Shown one piece after another: positions 44,470 to 59,838 of a stretch of DNA of 64,000 nucleotides. Origin of the DNA: Pithys albifrons albifrons (lineage: Eukaryota > Chordata > Aves > Passeriformes > Thamnophilidae); contig NC_092465.1 in the NCBI RefSeq assembly GCF_047495875.1, forward strand, positions 6,906,160 to 6,970,159, read 5' to 3'. A program made the translations under genes and the position numbers. How positions within the stretch are numbered: the first letter of the stretch is position 1; each line of letters starts with the position of its first letter. A model generated the notes under the pieces. The model saw only the letters and a list, made by a program, of their open reading frames with translations, was not told the DNA's origin and ran no database searches.

Positions 44470-44712
44470 TCAGAAGAAGGTGGTGTCCGTGGAGAAGGCC
44501 CCCGCGAGCCGGAAATCCTCCCTGGTGAGGACGCTGTACATGCGCTGCGGCAGCGCCTTGGAGTAGGGCGCGGGCCGGGGCACGGCGGAGCGCAGGATCA
44601 CCTCCCGGCCCGTGGGCGGAGGGAAGTCCGACAGCACGCCCTGCCCCTGCCTGCGCTCCTCCAGAGAGCCCGAGCGCCGCAGCTCCTCCTCCAGCGGCGG
44701 CACTGCCGGCAC
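44470..44712 (-). CDS. RAB3GAP1: RAB3GAP1 terminal coding exon (window exon 21)
   Basis: Acceptor CTCTCCGCAG (minus strand) leads to VPAVPPLEEELRRSGSLEER, then the highly conserved PRPAPYSKALPQRMYSVL and a Phe-Phe-stop end (TGA at 44472-44470). This exon and its flanks are strongly G+C and CpG rich. Confidence 0.96.
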   Translation of the reverse strand: MPAVPPLEEELRRSGSLEERRQGQGVLSDFPPPTGREVILRSAVPRPAPYSKALPQRMYSVLTREDFRLAGAFSTDTTFF

Positions 44713-47700
44713 CTGCGGAGAGAGCACAGGCACAGTGACAGGCACGGCCGCTGCTCCATGGTGGGACTCGGAAATTATTTCCGAGGAGCAGCACAGGAAG
44801 ATTAGAAATGGCAAGACATCAGGAAGCTTTATGTGCACGCAGAGCAAGGCACTAATGGGATGCCAGGAAATAAAGCGCACGTAACCAGATGGAAGAACCT
44901 GCATGTGTGGGTGGTGAAGCTCAGCCCAGATTAAGCTCCTGCTGCTCTGGCAGTGTGAAGTGAGGGTTGTGGTCAGAGGAAAGGACCCCTTCTCAGGCAG
45001 GGCTCCCTCCTCAGCTCCCTGTAGAGGCCCAGCCAGTCTCCCACAGAATCACCCGTGCCACTGTCCCGGCACTGTCAGTCACCTGCTGCCTCTTTCGGCT
45101 CACGGCTCACGCACTGCTAAGGTGTGTGCTGTTCGTGGCCAGAGAGGGCCGTACTGGGAGCACACTGCAGTGAACAGCAACACTGATGCCTGCACACTGG
45201 AGGGAGGGCTGGCATGCCCAGTAAACATTCCTTAATCACATATACAACCTATGGATACATACACCTCCATCAATATCCTAATAGGGTCCTTCCTAATTTA
45301 AGCATGTACAGCTCCAGCTTGGCAATGTCACTGAGGTGTGGCAGAACACATGGGGTGACCCTCCTGGTGTCCCTCTCAGCCACCCCTCTGCTCCCAACCC
45401 TCTCCCACACCCACTCCCAGGTGTGGGGGGCCTGGCACCACTTGACTCTGCAGTTTGTGCCACAGAATTCACCACAGACAAGCATCACTTGTTCCCACAA
45501 GAACAGCTCAAGGAAACCAACAGAGTATCTGTTCCCTGTGATACAATTTATGGAATTAATCCAGTTCTTCCCCAAACATCTCTCTCCAAAAAGTTCCATC
45601 ATTTCAGTAAGTCCTGGTATAAAGAATGCAAAATCCAGGGAGTGTCCATCACTACCTCCCCCAAAACACATGGCTGTTCAACAAATAGTGATGGCAACAG
45701 AGAATATAAAGACATGGCCACACATTTCAGCATCAGGAAACATTAATATTCACTTGAAGAAATGTTTTTGGTCTGGGCTTCGTTTTCGTTTGGTTTGGGA
45801 GGGTTTTTTAATATTATTATGAAAGATTTCTCTCTCTTTTCTCTACCCGTTAGTAGGCTCTAAAAATAAAGTCTGTGAATGCAGAAAAACCATTCTGAAA
45901 ACACAAAGTTATTTTTATGCTTAATATGTGCACAACAGTACAAACTAAGTCCAACTGCTGCACTATATCTACCAGAAGGTTCAAGTCTATGCAGCTTGGG
46001 AAGATGAGTGGGAAATGAGGGACAAAGTTGGTTACCTCATCAGAAGATTCAGTCAGCTTGGAAAGGGATGAGAAAAGAACCAGTGATGAAAGACAGAAAC
46101 AAAGGCAAGTCAGAGGTGATTTACAAGAGGTTAGGTGGAGACTGCAGGTTTAAGAGACATCATGCACTCTGCTTCCAAGAACATGCACTGGCTATCACAA
46201 TTTTTCTGAGAAAACTTGAGAATGTAACACATTAAACACAACTCAGAGAGGAGTCCAGCTTCAGAAGGTAATAAACAAGGAATTCATTCAACTTCTATTT
46301 ACCAAACAGATCTGCACTGAAATAAGTTACAGGACATTAAACACAAAGAGGGGTTTGAGGCAAGCTGGCTCCTGTCCCACTAAGAAATCCTAATTAACAG
46401 TGACCAGCTATTAGGGGGAACTATCTGTAACCCTGCTTTAGCCCCTGGTGTTTCAAAAGAAACAAAACCCTACAAATGTGCACACATCTTTATCTAACAT
46501 TAACCTAGAAACCTACCCAGCTTTGAAAACCCACTGCCTCAGGGTTAGAGAGGCAAGTGCACACCTGTGCAGGCACTTCGGGGCACAGCCTTAGGCTTTC
46601 CAGGGCAGTCTGTAAGTGAGGCTGGTTGACATGGTGAGATTTCCCACCAGATTTTCCCTAGAGACTGGAAGGATAAAATAAAAGCTCCAATTTTCATTTC
46701 TCAGAATAACCATGGTCTGTTTTCAGAATGGTCCTTTTTATGCTGAGGTGCAAAATACAGCTTATTACAACAGCATTGATACCTTAATTAACACCCAATC
46801 ATAGTGTTTTCCCAGCAATTATTCCCAAACGGAATTTTCAGGCTCTAAGATGTCTGCAATATTGTGCTACCTTGTAATTACCACTGAAGGTAAATTTTAG
46901 TCAGAAAATTTGATGCTATGGAACAGATGTAATTCTGACAGAAACTGAAGGCTGTCTACAGTCCATGAGGTTTGGAAATCAATACTTTATAATGCTTTTT
47001 ATTACAAGGGCTGCTTTAGAGAAAAAGGTAATATTTACATCAATATCAGCAAGGGAAGGCTCCAGAAAACAGATGCTACACTGGCAATAAGCAAACTGAA
47101 TGCAGAGTCCTACTGAGAAAGAACTGACAATTCCTAAGCATGCAAGTTTCCACAGAGGAAATCTCAAGTATTCCAAGTATTAGCCTGCCATCTAAAGAGT
47201 CCCTCCTAAAATAATTAATATTTTGACCTGTTTCTCTGCATTCCCATGTGACACAATCAACACTTGATTGTTCTTGCTGAGATAAGCAGAAATCTGTGCC
47301 ATAAGAGCATTACTGATGTTACCAGTTGAAGTAAAGCAACCATTCATGACACCCCTCTCTCTACCCGCCTGGCTTCAACTGTTTAACATCCCTAATCACT
47401 GACTCTTCTTTCCTTTTGAAGGTTCTGTTACTGCCAAAATCACGTTGAACATCACAAAAACCACCTCAAGCACGCTTATGACAACACATGCACATATGCA
47501 GACAAAATACACTGCCATCATATGATAAGTCATTGCTTCATAGTGCTTAAATTAGAAGTGTCTGCAAAGCACCCCAGAGCTCTCTCTTACCCTCTGAGCA
47601 TTCACAAACAGCTTGTGAATGATGCTGCCAGCAGGTCCTCTTCCTGCACCCACAACTGACACTTCTGGCTGCTCCAGGAGACAGTTCACAAATCTGGTGG

Positions 47701-50700
47701 AACAAGGAAAAGGAATGTTTAATCCTCGACTGTCTCCAGTTTGCTCATCCAAACCCAGAGTTGTTTCCTGCCAGGAGCCCTCCCCAGAGCATCACTTGCA
47801 CAGGGTGAGAACTGGCAGCAGCTCTCAGTTCTCCATTCCAAAAGTCTAAGCTAAAAAATCTCCTCTCAATTATCTAAGAATGGAACTCAGGCTGCTCCTG
47901 ATGCAGAGGTATTAATTCAACATGAAAAGCTTCGTGGTATTTGCCACACACCATGTGTTGGGTATTTCTGAGCACAAAGATATTGTTTGGTCACACATCA
48001 CACCTCTGAACCCCCAACACGTCCTACAAAAACATCATCTCTTCCTCCCAGCACAGCACCAAGGACTTAATGTGGATTTTTTTAACATTACTTCTTAGTC
48101 ATCGTGAGCACTAAGTAGGCAGTGATGCAAGGAAACTGCCTTGTCACTTCCCATTCATAGCTCCTCAGTGATTTGTTTCAAATCAGCAAGAAGAACAAGA
48201 AAACATAACTTTGGAGGGGAGTATTTCATTTCATTATATTTATAGGAAATACTAAATTTCTAGTCCTACTTTAACCTCCGTTGTGGCAGAATTTGTCAAA
48301 TATACCTTTTACATACACAATCAGCAGATGAAATCCAGAGTACTATCAAGATAAAACCAAATTCCATTAAAATAACCTGTCTCCCATGTTTTCAAAGAGA
48401 TGCTTATTTAGAGGAGCATTTAGGGTACCCACACACACATCCACAAGTAGTCTCAGGACAGGGATACCTAAATATGATTCCTCCATATTTCTCTATTATC
48501 ACAGTTTCCATCTGTCCTCAATTTTGAAACTACAAAGAAAGGGCATCAGAGGGAAAACAAAGAACCCATCACCAGTCACCTTTGTAGATCTTCTTTCTCC
48601 TCCTCATTTTCACATTTCTCTACCCCAAATTTTGCCTTCAGAGACCTTGCCCTGGCAATGATAGCTTCCACACTCATAATCTGAGCAATGATTTCCTGCG
48701 AGAGTTGGACAGAAGTGAAAATTAAACACATGGTTTTTTAGCACTCCCATGAACAGTGCAAAAGCCTATCAGGTTCTCAGTCCCAGTCAGTACAAAAGCC
48801 TTACTTCCAACTTCTTGTCCTCTGGATTGGGGAAACGTAGTACTTTGCTGGAATGGGATATTATCTGCTTAATAATCTTCTTGACTGAAGATATATCTTC
48901 TAGTGCTTCTGTTAGAAGGACAAAACCAAAACTGTAATTATTGCATTACTGCTCACCCTAAAATATCTTAATAATTTATTAAACATTATTTACCTTCATC
49001 CTTTACCTTGAGTACAGCTGCATGGATGATGCAAGGCAGAAGATGCCTTGCAAGGTCAGCTGGTTTCTGAACTGCAAGGTAATGAAGCACCTACAATATT
49101 AGAAAACTTAATATATTAGTGATCAAAACTTCTTCCCAAAGATAAGGTTAGCTAGGAAAGATGAAACAATGGAACACCACTGTAATCCAGTCCCAAGAGG
49201 TTAGAATGAAACTAAAAATAATTATTTGCTAGGAAACTAAAGTGCTCCCAACACACATACATGCAGGTAAAATTCTGGTTTGTTTACCAATAATTCAAAG
49301 TACCATCTCAGTAATACAGCCTGTGAGGTCATGGTCCACACCCTGCTCCATGGCACTTCACACACTGTTGTAGGGCAGCAGAAAACTCCAATTAACCCTC
49401 AGCCATGCACAGAACAGTGTCGTGACTCGAAGGATGCAATGCAGTGACCAGTCAGGGTTCAAACCTTGCAGGAGGAAGGAGGAAGGGCTGCTGTGAGTAT
49501 TGCACAGCAGACTGTCACCAGTTCTCACCTTCTCAGCCTCTCTGGTGTCATCAAAGAGTCTCTTCTGCCTCCGTGCTGGGACTGGCTTTGCTGTCTCCCA
49601 GGCCTCCACCCACATGTTGCTGGGAATCTTCATCCGGGCGCTCAGCTCGCCCTTGATGACTCTGTTCCCCTTCTCATCCACCACCTCCTCCTCGATGTAG
49701 TCCCGAGGCGAGTACCACCTCACAAAGTCCTCCAGACAACAGCCAGGATTCGCTGCCTGAGGGAGGAGAGGACACAACATTGGTTTCTGGGGAATCCTGG
49801 AAAAACACGACAGCCTGGGGAGGAAGGCAATACGGTTCAGGGAGCAGACCACAGCACAGGAGACAAAACTCAGGGAATTCTGCCCACAGTCTCCACATTG
49901 TACAGTAGGACAAAGACCTTGGAAGGTGAGGCAATAAAGCATTAACCAAGACAAGGCAAGGGGTAAAACCCACATCATCAACAACAAAAAACCCCTTTCT
50001 TGCAGGAGGAATGTACATTCATCAGCTCAGAAATTGTACTGTTACGTTAAACTTCCACCTAATACCTGCTACATGCAATAAATAGGAATTTTCACTAATT
50101 CCTTTATGTCTAAGCTTATACCATTAAAGACTTAGAGGAAAACAGCCCAAGCCTGAAAGAATCACTGGGCTGCATAAATACGCTTTCAGCACTGACTTTC
50201 CATCTTTAAGCACTCCAGCAACAAACTTCACCTTTTCTTCCTCTTTTACATAGGAACCTAAAAAAAAAATCTCCCCCAAACAAAAATAACTTGATTTTTC
50301 ACAGATGGAATGCCAACAGTGATAAATACATCCATATCCAGACCATAAAAGGAAACCCAAGTTACTATTCAATGTACCTATCAAGAGTGCACTTGTGCTT
50401 CAAATTATCATTCTATGCTTTTGAGGTTTTAGATCACTTGTACCACAGAAATAAAACATATACCTAATATACCTAAACATATATAAAACATATACCTAAC
50501 ATGCCATGACTCCCTGCTAATAACCGATGTTGATATGTATAAATACTCCACAGTACATCTGTATGCTTTTATTATAAACACTGCAATAGTTAAAATACAT
50601 ATATAGCTATTCCATTACAGAATCTCTACCCTTTTTAGCTTTCAGCTCCTTTGATGACAGCAGTGTATGTGCTCTTAGCTCCCTCTGCAGAGCTCAGACA

Positions 50701-53700
50701 AGAAATGGAACAAACTACCCAAAACCACAGCTAGTCCAGTCCCAGTCTGATGAGCAACTGTTTTAATTCCCAGTTTCTCAACTGTATGTTTTCCATGGTT
50801 TTTTCCCTTCCCACAGACATTGTGCATATTTCCTGGGATGTTACATAACAGATTGTATTGGCATAGATGTTTTTACCAGGAATTTCTTATTTTCCTCTTG
50901 AAACCATTTTATGGAGAAAAACTGAAACTTGTCAGAAAAACATTCTAAATTGCTCATCACAAGCAAGAGGGACAGTTTAATTAGGAAGAAAGCATCCCAC
51001 AGAGTGCTCCAAGCAGCAGTACCTTAAAAGACTCCATGTCTGAGAGCAGGCAGGCGCTCTGCATCCGTGCCCGCAGGTGAGCACCTTCTGCGGACGTGCC
51101 CAGCTTTGCCAGCACCTCAGACTGCTCCTCCAGCAAATCTTCAGTCATGGGTGCGGGTTCCTGCCACATGGAAAAGGACAAGGTTACAAACACCCCCAGA
51201 GTCAGCCCCATTCAAGGGAGGAGGAGCATAAAGCTGCCTGTCACCAGGAGTCCATTCTACTCCATTTGTACTCAAAGGAAATAATCAGAACTTTTTACTG
51301 TTTAGACTGTTCGGCCAAGCTGTGCATCTGAATCTGACATTAACAAAAATAAACAGAAACTAACCTGAGAATGTAGTAGTAATACAAGGATATACTGTTA
51401 AAACACCAAAATCCAGATGGATTCCAGGAAGTGTTTGGCTGATGCTATTTTGTAGAGATGGATTAAAATCCACCTAGAATGGATTAAATTCATCTAGATG
51501 GTTTAAAATCCAACATAGAATTTTTGCCTTTGATACTGTCAGGACATAATTGAGAACATTTTGCCTGAGTACACTCTGCTCATGTTTTACCCAAGCAAAG
51601 AAATGCTAATTAAAAATAATTTCTCTCAGGAGAAAGAAAAACACTATACTCTTCATGCATGGCTGATTGCAAACTACTTCCCGTGACACCTCTGCTTCTC
51701 TTTCATCCCTAGACACTCTGCAGGAAAGCCTGGTGATGTCAGGTAACACTTATAATTGTTTGATGATAAACCTGCTTTAGAGAATGGCACCAAAACTGAT
51801 GACTCTGGTCTTTTAAATGTGAGCAGAGCAATTAAAAAGAAAGGAAAAGAAAAGAAGAAACTTAGCAGCAAAACTGATCTGTATTCTGCCCAGTCACCTA
51901 GAAATCCATGGTGGAAGGACTAGGGCAGATATTACTTTACAGGAAAGTAAATAAGGAGGGAATGGAAAATGCCTCAGGAACTGGTAATAAAACCCCTCAA
52001 ATTTATGGTAGACAAGACAGCTTAAATCTTATTTTAAAAATTTATTTGGATTGAAATTCAGTAAGAAGACTCACTCTCAAATAAAACAGGGAGCATTTGA
52101 GATTTTAGTTTAACAGCCTCATCAAGTTTTAAAAATGAAAAACGCTCAGGAATTTTAACAACAGATAAGGCTGTAACCTGCAAACTGTATCTAGTCTCAC
52201 AATCCCAGATCTGAGCCCTGCTATGTGAGGGCTGTATTGCACATCTGGCTCAGCTCTTGCTCCCTCCTAACCTGTGTTATTGGAACGTAGAGAGGCTCTC
52301 CTGGATGCAGCAGCATCAACTTCCCGTGTGGGTGCAGACGACCTTCTGGTTTGAAGTTTACAGGCTCTTTGTTGTCTTCTTTTGCTCCTCCTTTCTTTCC
52401 ATTTTCCTGTCCATTTCCTTTAAGATCTTCTGTGTCACTGAGACATTCAAAAAATTCCTCTTCGCTGTCACTCCACGATTCCCAAGACTTGCCAAATTCT
52501 TTTTCCTTATCAGGGTTATCTCCAGAGTGGTCTGCTCCTTTGGCACCATTACCAGAAGCACCAGGGGAACGATCAGACATGCTCCCCCTTTTCCCCTCAT
52601 CTCTTGCTTTCTTTCTTTCAATGCAACAGTTTAACATCTAACAAGTTAAAAGAACAGAGAAACAATTGTTTAGCAATTATTTTGCTTACAGAAACAATCA
52701 TACAGAAAAATCTGGAGAATCCCTGAAAAGGTCTTACAATTCCAAAAGATAACAATTCCATTGAACTTCTTGCTTTAACAAAGATTTTTCCCAACAAATG
52801 AATTCCACACTCAAAACTACAAGCAGAACTAAATCTACAATAACAATATATTTAGCTAATAACTGCTACACTTTTGACAGTTTCCTCAGGAAAAAAAAAC
52901 ATTCTTAAATTTGGGATATTTACCTGGAGTTTCTGGTGCAGTAAACAGCATCTCAGATCTGGAGAGCCATTAGCTAACCTAACAAAAGGTACAAGTGTAA
53001 CAATTATCAATTATAATGTTGAAGTGGTCTTAAATCACATGCAATCTAAAAAAGGGACAAACACCCACACTCAACCCACCCCACCATTTCAACTACACAG
53101 CTCTTCCATAGTCTCAAGTAGACAAGCCTGGAGTTTAAACTATATTTACTTCCTAGATGTCATTTCAGAAGCTCAGAGATCACTCACACTACTGTGAAAC
53201 AGACACCCTGAATTTCCCGGCCAGTTTTCCACTTGGAATTTAAAAGGGTAGCTGCTTACCAAGAGAAATTAAGCATCTTTGGCTGTACTTTTAAAACTGC
53301 AATGATATGTTGCAGTGATTGTTATACATTTCAACTTCTATTTTATCTGTTAGTGTAACAATTTGAAACTACAAACTACTGAACAAATAGCCAGTCCACC
53401 CCATTACGAAAACAACCCAACCAGACAGACAAAAACAAAACCCCAACCAAGAAACCACAACCCTCAAAGCAGCATATATTACTGCTCTGCACTGATACCT
53501 CATCTTCACAGAGCCCTTCACCTGGTCTGCTGCAGGAGGCAAAACCTGGAAGGGCTGCAAGACCTGAAAAGGCTCTTACACCTGCAGGAACTTGGAACAG
53601 CTTCCTTAGAAAAGCAGGGAAACTACACCACAAAGCAAAGGTGCTTCTGCCTGTACCAGCTCCCTCCTGGTTATCTAAGGATGAACTGGAAACCAAGCAT

Positions 53701-56700
53701 CCCTGTAAGTTTTTTCCCCCACCCTCATTCACACAGTGAAGTGATCTCTAAGCTGAGCTCCCACAGACATCTTCAAGTTTTCAAAGGAGGGCACAGCTGC
53801 TTTTCCCTACTCCTTGTCCTTTCTTTCATTAAGGGAGTAATAAAAATAAAGGACAGCATTTACAATTAAAAAACCCAAAACAGTGTGCTTCAAAGTCACA
53901 GTGAACTCACTCTGTCCTTGGAACAAAGAACATTTTCTATGACAAAGGAGCAACAACAAAAAAAAAGTCTTACCCTGGAATAAGGTAGTTGTTTTCCCAT
54001 CTGTAGCGCATTTCCAACACAAACTCTTGCCAAAGATGTGCCACCCCTTTTACTCCTCCATGGTAGAAGTTTATCATACACAGACACAAAGCTAATTTGT
54101 AGGTCAGACTGTCAGAAGGAGCAGATTTAAACTGACTGAAGAGATTCTAGGTAAGAAATAAAAGAAAGCAAGAAATACAGGAACAATGGCATTTTCCCCA
54201 AAACAGTATGATCTCTCTCCTGTTTATCAGTACAAGTGACTAACCAACATTTTAAGCCTGTATTAGATACAAAAAATCACAGTCTTTATAAGAAAAAGAA
54301 ATTAGAAGGAAAAAGAAATAATCACTATTTCTGCTTAGAGATTCCACAAAGTTCCTCTTTCCAAAAGTTATCCATTATAAGATGCAGGGCAACTACAGTA
54401 AAGTCTGTATGAACTCAAACACAAAACTGCTTTCTCAAGATCTCTTGAGTGTCAGTCAGTCAAACTTACATAATCTTCATTCTCTGGAGGAGGATTGTTT
54501 CCTGCTGAAGTGTTGGCTCTGCTTTCAAATCCATCTGCGAGTTTGTCAGCAGCATCAGGAAACAAGAACTTAAAGAAAAAACAATTAACCTTCCATCAGC
54601 ATGGTTTTCTTGCTCTTCCCACTTTCTCCATAAAGCTACTGCTGACTACATGCCACCAATCCCTATAATTAAAACTGTTAGCTGAGTTCAGAGTCCATTT
54701 TCAGTCCACCTACATTACATAGTTGCAACAACTCGGGCTCTTTCAAGAAGCTGGTGCATGCAATTCAAACAACAGAACTGAGATCAGATACCTTTAAATC
54801 TGCTCTGGACTATAAAGCATGAAGCCCATGTGTTATCTGAATTTCACAGGCATGACCAGCTCCTTACCAGAAGAATGGTGTTCAGAACGTCGTTGTTTAA
54901 AGGCGACTCATCCACACCTCTGTGCTTGCGAATTTTCTTCTTTGCACTGTGAACCATATTTGTGACTGACAGTTTGTGGATTGGGACTGGTGCTGGCTCC
55001 GTGAGCTTGGACAAGGCATGGGTAATGTCAGCAACCTCTAGAAAATAAAATAAAAGCAAATAGAACAAAGAAAAAAACCCACAAGCACTAGACCATCTCT
55101 CTTTAGAAGTTCACCTGTCTTACTCAGCTTATTTATCTTGCACTGATTTTTAAGCCCTTGTTAACCAAGGCTACCCCTCTGTGCTGTCAGGTTCCATGTC
55201 ACAAGGGAGTCACAGACTGTCCTTGATTTAATTTACCAAATAAAGTCTAGACTGAGCTGTCTGCAGACAGTCACTATCAGAGTATCACAAAGCACTGCTG
55301 AAGTGACAGTGCTTAAACCTTCTTCACACAGGATACCAATGAATACACTGTAGGTAACAAAGACAGCTCAAGTGTGTGCTAAAGCTTTAGGTAAGCCTTA
55401 AATAAACCCTACATTAATCACTGTATACCTGACTTTACACACTGTAAGCAAAATTCTGTTTTAGAATTCTTAAATAAACTTCTCAAGTCAGAAGAGTTTT
55501 TCCCAGAGTTGCTGTTGGTAAGCTTTCAAATGTCTCTTACAACAAACTGAACCAATATTGTTAAAGAGAGGGCAGACAAATTTAAGTGAATAATTAGCAG
55601 CAGCCTGAAAAAGCTCATATTGGCAAACATTTCAAGAAAATTAGAGCTAAGAAGGGCTAAAGAGATTGTATTGTCAAGCACCCTACTCAGTCTAACACCT
55701 TTTTAAGCTGACTAGTGAGCTCCCTCAAAACTAAGATCAAATATAACCACAGAAAACCACGTTGATGTAGGCCATACTTGGAGGGAAGTAAATGTGACAA
55801 GCAGCAGGAAGGCAGGGAATGTTCACTATATAAAGGAGGAAAAGCAAAACAAAGGGACAGAGACATCAGAAAGATGTCAGTATCTATACAGCTGGGATGA
55901 AGTCCAACCTCCTGGTCAGAGACTTTGGGAGTTCCTTTATTTTTTTTCTTCTTAAAATTCCTTAAAATGGAGAGGATGATGGCAAAGCCTTTCAAACAGA
56001 TTGAAGATTTTTTTTTAAACTGACTGTTAAACACCTGCTACAGAGTATATCAAAAAGTTAAAAAAAAAAGTGGAAAAAGCAAAAACCCATAAACAAAACA
56101 GACAAATGTGTTTGCTGCAGGCTCAAAACCAACTCTGGTACACTATACTCAGATTTCAAGCTTTTGTATTCCAGTGGAAAGAAACACCCAGAACTATAAG
56201 ATAGGCAATTGCCCTCTGGGACTTTGGCAGTGAAGCTTGCCTGGAAGTTATGAGGCATTTGACTGCTTAGCATTGACCAGAACATTCCCAGAGGTATTAC
56301 AAAAAATGCATAAGAGTTTTAAGTATAAATACCAATGAATATGAAGTCAAGAAAAGGGGATAGGGAAGGTAAAATAACAGGAAACAAATAACACAAATCA
56401 ACAGGATTTAAGCTTTACCTTTTCCTTCCTCTTCAAATGCAGACCTCCCAAGGATTTCATCAGTTGACTCCTTCCGACGGCAAAGCTTGAAGAATTCAGT
56501 GAGAAAGTCACCTGTAAGAGAAACAAAGTTTCTGAATTACTACTCAGTTAGGAATCTCCCTGAACAATAAGGCAACTCTCAGAATTATGCCTGGAGGACA
56601 GTAATTTTTATCTTCCCACGTGAAAGAACATGATAATTTGTTCTGAAGCACAAGTATCTTTAACCACACCATAACTAAAGCTTAGGAAAATGCACACCTA

Positions 56701-59700
56701 AGCAGCCATCAGCCACCTCTCCAAGCACAGCTCTGCCTACAGCTGAATCCACTTCTTCACCCAAAGCAGGAATGAAACTTTGAAAGCTTTGAAGCCCCAC
56801 AAGCTTAAAGGCAAGGACAGACAGGAGAGTACAGCTCCCTGTCAGGCAGATAGATTGAATTAAGGAGATGGATATATGCAGAAGGCACTTCATAAAATTG
56901 AAAGATTCAAGGCCCTGAGGGAAGACAGGAAATTCTGATGCCTTACCCAACAGACACTGAGGGTTATCTGCTTTTCTGACTCTCACAGACCACTGGGGTG
57001 CTTGCATAGGATCCAGGTCACTTGAAAAAACAAAACAAAACAAACTAAGTGCCATATTGTCACCAATAGTATGCAAAAGATGAGTATCAAATTCTCAATA
57101 AATGTCATGTCACAGCCAGGGAGCATGGAAGCTCCAATATGCACATTACACAAGGGAACACAACAAACACTCTGGAATGCAAGCAAGAGCCCCTGTTCTC
57201 ATGATCATACAAGACAGAGTAAGAAACACATGAGAACAATTTGGTTCAAACTAAACTGTCTTCTTTTAAAGTGTGTTAATGTTGAAAACTCATTTCTGCA
57301 GTAATTAAATCAATAAACCACACTGAGTTATTTCCTTCTTTCTGAAGTACCAGTATACACTCTTTAGCACAAAACCTGGATGATAGTTTCTGGGAAAGGG
57401 ATGTCAATCAGTGAATTCTTTTTACTTTCCATGCTCCACTATCATCTTTCCCAAGAAAAAATTTTCACGTCTAACATGAGAATATGCTCAAAAATGGAGG
57501 TGTGTGTTCTGTTGAGACAATACAATAACAGTTTCTTATACAGAAATGCATGTCAAAAGGTGTTTTCCCAAACGAGATGTTCTATCAGCTGACCTTAGCA
57601 CTCCTCCAAAGGGGTTCTTTGTCACACACACAGACACACACACCATTTTAGATGTCAGTAAAATGCAGCACTTAACAGATAAAGTGTATTTCCAGGTATT
57701 TGCAATTCAGACAAAATACTTACGAGTACACATCATTGTCAACAATTATACCTTCGGCTAGGTGGGGCCATGTAGTAGCTAAATGGAGCTCACTGAAACA
57801 AAACAAGATGTGTCTGTCAGTGCCATGCTCAGCTTCCCTGCCTTGCCCACAGCACTGAATACTGTCTGACACACCAGTGCAATTCCTGGGTTTGCTGAGG
57901 GGCACTCAGAAGGGGACACACTGAAACTACTGAGTTTATAGACCCTCTCAATGTAAGTCTGCAAATGTCAAGGAGGAGAGCAAGTCCAACCCTTGAACAA
58001 AGGCACATCGTTTTTAAGGTTTATCTTCAGTTAAGGTGTATTTCTACATAATAATTTCAGAAATAAATGGAGTACCCCAGAAGTTTATGGTGAAAGACTT
58101 ATGAGCTTCAACTCTGAAAATCATCAGACAATTTTGCAAATGGTCTCACTGATATTAAACCATTACCCTTCCCAGATGTTTCTAACATACTTGAATGATT
58201 AAAGTATCTGTTAGGGATATAAAAAAGTGGTAGGCAGGCAAAGCCAAAATTAGAAATAATATACCTATAAGTCCTCCCTTAAGGAAATTATAAAACAGTG
58301 TTCTGAACTCTTATCTTACCTAATAGGATCCTCACAGGCACCAAATGGTAACTTCCCAAATTCAAGGCCTCCAACTTCTCCCCCAACTAGAGCATCTATA
58401 TCTGAAGAAAAGTCAATATATTTTGCATACAGAAATTGTGGAACATTTGAAGCAGCATATCACCCTAATTTCACAGTAAAGACTGGAGCATGGAGGATGA
58501 CCAGAGAACAGCTGAGCAGCCAAGGTGGCTAAGGCATGAAACCACAACCCTAGCACAGTAAGTAATTGCTTCCAGCAGAAACTGGGAAATAATCATGCAA
58601 CAGGATATTCAAAAAGACAGGTAAGATTCTTGCAGTTCATGCTGAGGGAGGGCTATTCCCTTCACACAGGCAAAGATGACAGCTATAAAGACACTCTTAA
58701 AGATTCAATGTTGACACAGGAACAGACAGATACAAAAGTACCATAAAATATCTGGGCAGGAAATCAGTTCCAAGCAGAAAAGGAAGACTTTAGAAGAACA
58801 GAGTGAAAAAACAACTACTTTTAAAAGGCTGGCAATTTTATGGAAAGACGTGTTTCCTACAGCTAAGGATTAAGCAAATTATCTCAGAGATTCCTTGTAA
58901 TCCCAGGTACTTAAAGATGCCCCCCAGCATCCTCAGCCACTTCCCACATTATTTTTCAAAAACATAAATCAAAAGCAGACAGCCTTCACTGAACAGAAAC
59001 TTGAATGGATAATAATGCATTGCAATGCCATTATAACAATGCTATTACAGAATCTGATCTGTCATTTTAAATGCATCTGAAAAACTGTTTACATACAAAA
59101 CAAGTGAGGTATTAGGACAGATAAAGTTTTTGAATAACTTAACTACACAATTCCTTCTTCAGAGAAGATAAAAGACACATTTAAATTTCTTGGTTTTATT
59201 TGAGAAGAGCTAATTGAGTGATGGTAATAAATTACAGGTCTAGTTCTTCCCAGTGAACATAAAACCACAACTGCAAGAGCACTAAGAATGACACTGTCTG
59301 CCTCCAGTTTCAACAATACACTTTGACACTGGCTCCTTAGCCAGAATCCTCTAAAGAAGTTATTCAAACTGCTCAAATCAAGAGAGAAACTACAATTTAA
59401 AGCAGCATTGATTTTCTCTCCCTAAAAGGCAGGCAATTCTTTAAACATATGTTCAACACACCCTCCCTTAGCTACAAAGCACACAGAATCAACCTCACTA
59501 TAGACTTCAAAACATACCTTCCATCAGTGCACTTTTTGTTTAAACAAAGGAAAGCCAAACAATTAAATAATCAGACCAAGGCCACACAGAGCTCTGTCTC
59601 TCTGAGTGTGCCCTAAATACTTTAACCTTGTTATGTAAAACTACTACTAAGTCAAGAAAAGAACTTGGGCATTTTAACTGCTCCACCACCTTGTGCCTGT

Positions 59701-59806
59701 AACACATCACTAATAAAACATATGCTAAGAAGGAACTAACATCTATACCTTCTTCTTACAGGTTTGTTTACCTCTAAGTCAAGAGAAGTTTATTATTTAT
59801 TTTACT

Positions 59807-59838
<32 letters not shown>

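Noticed and set aside
49358..49987. 209-codon minus-strand ORF as one exon
   Set aside because: Only 49529-49756 matches RAB3GAP1 and has splice sites; both flanks are intron read-through.
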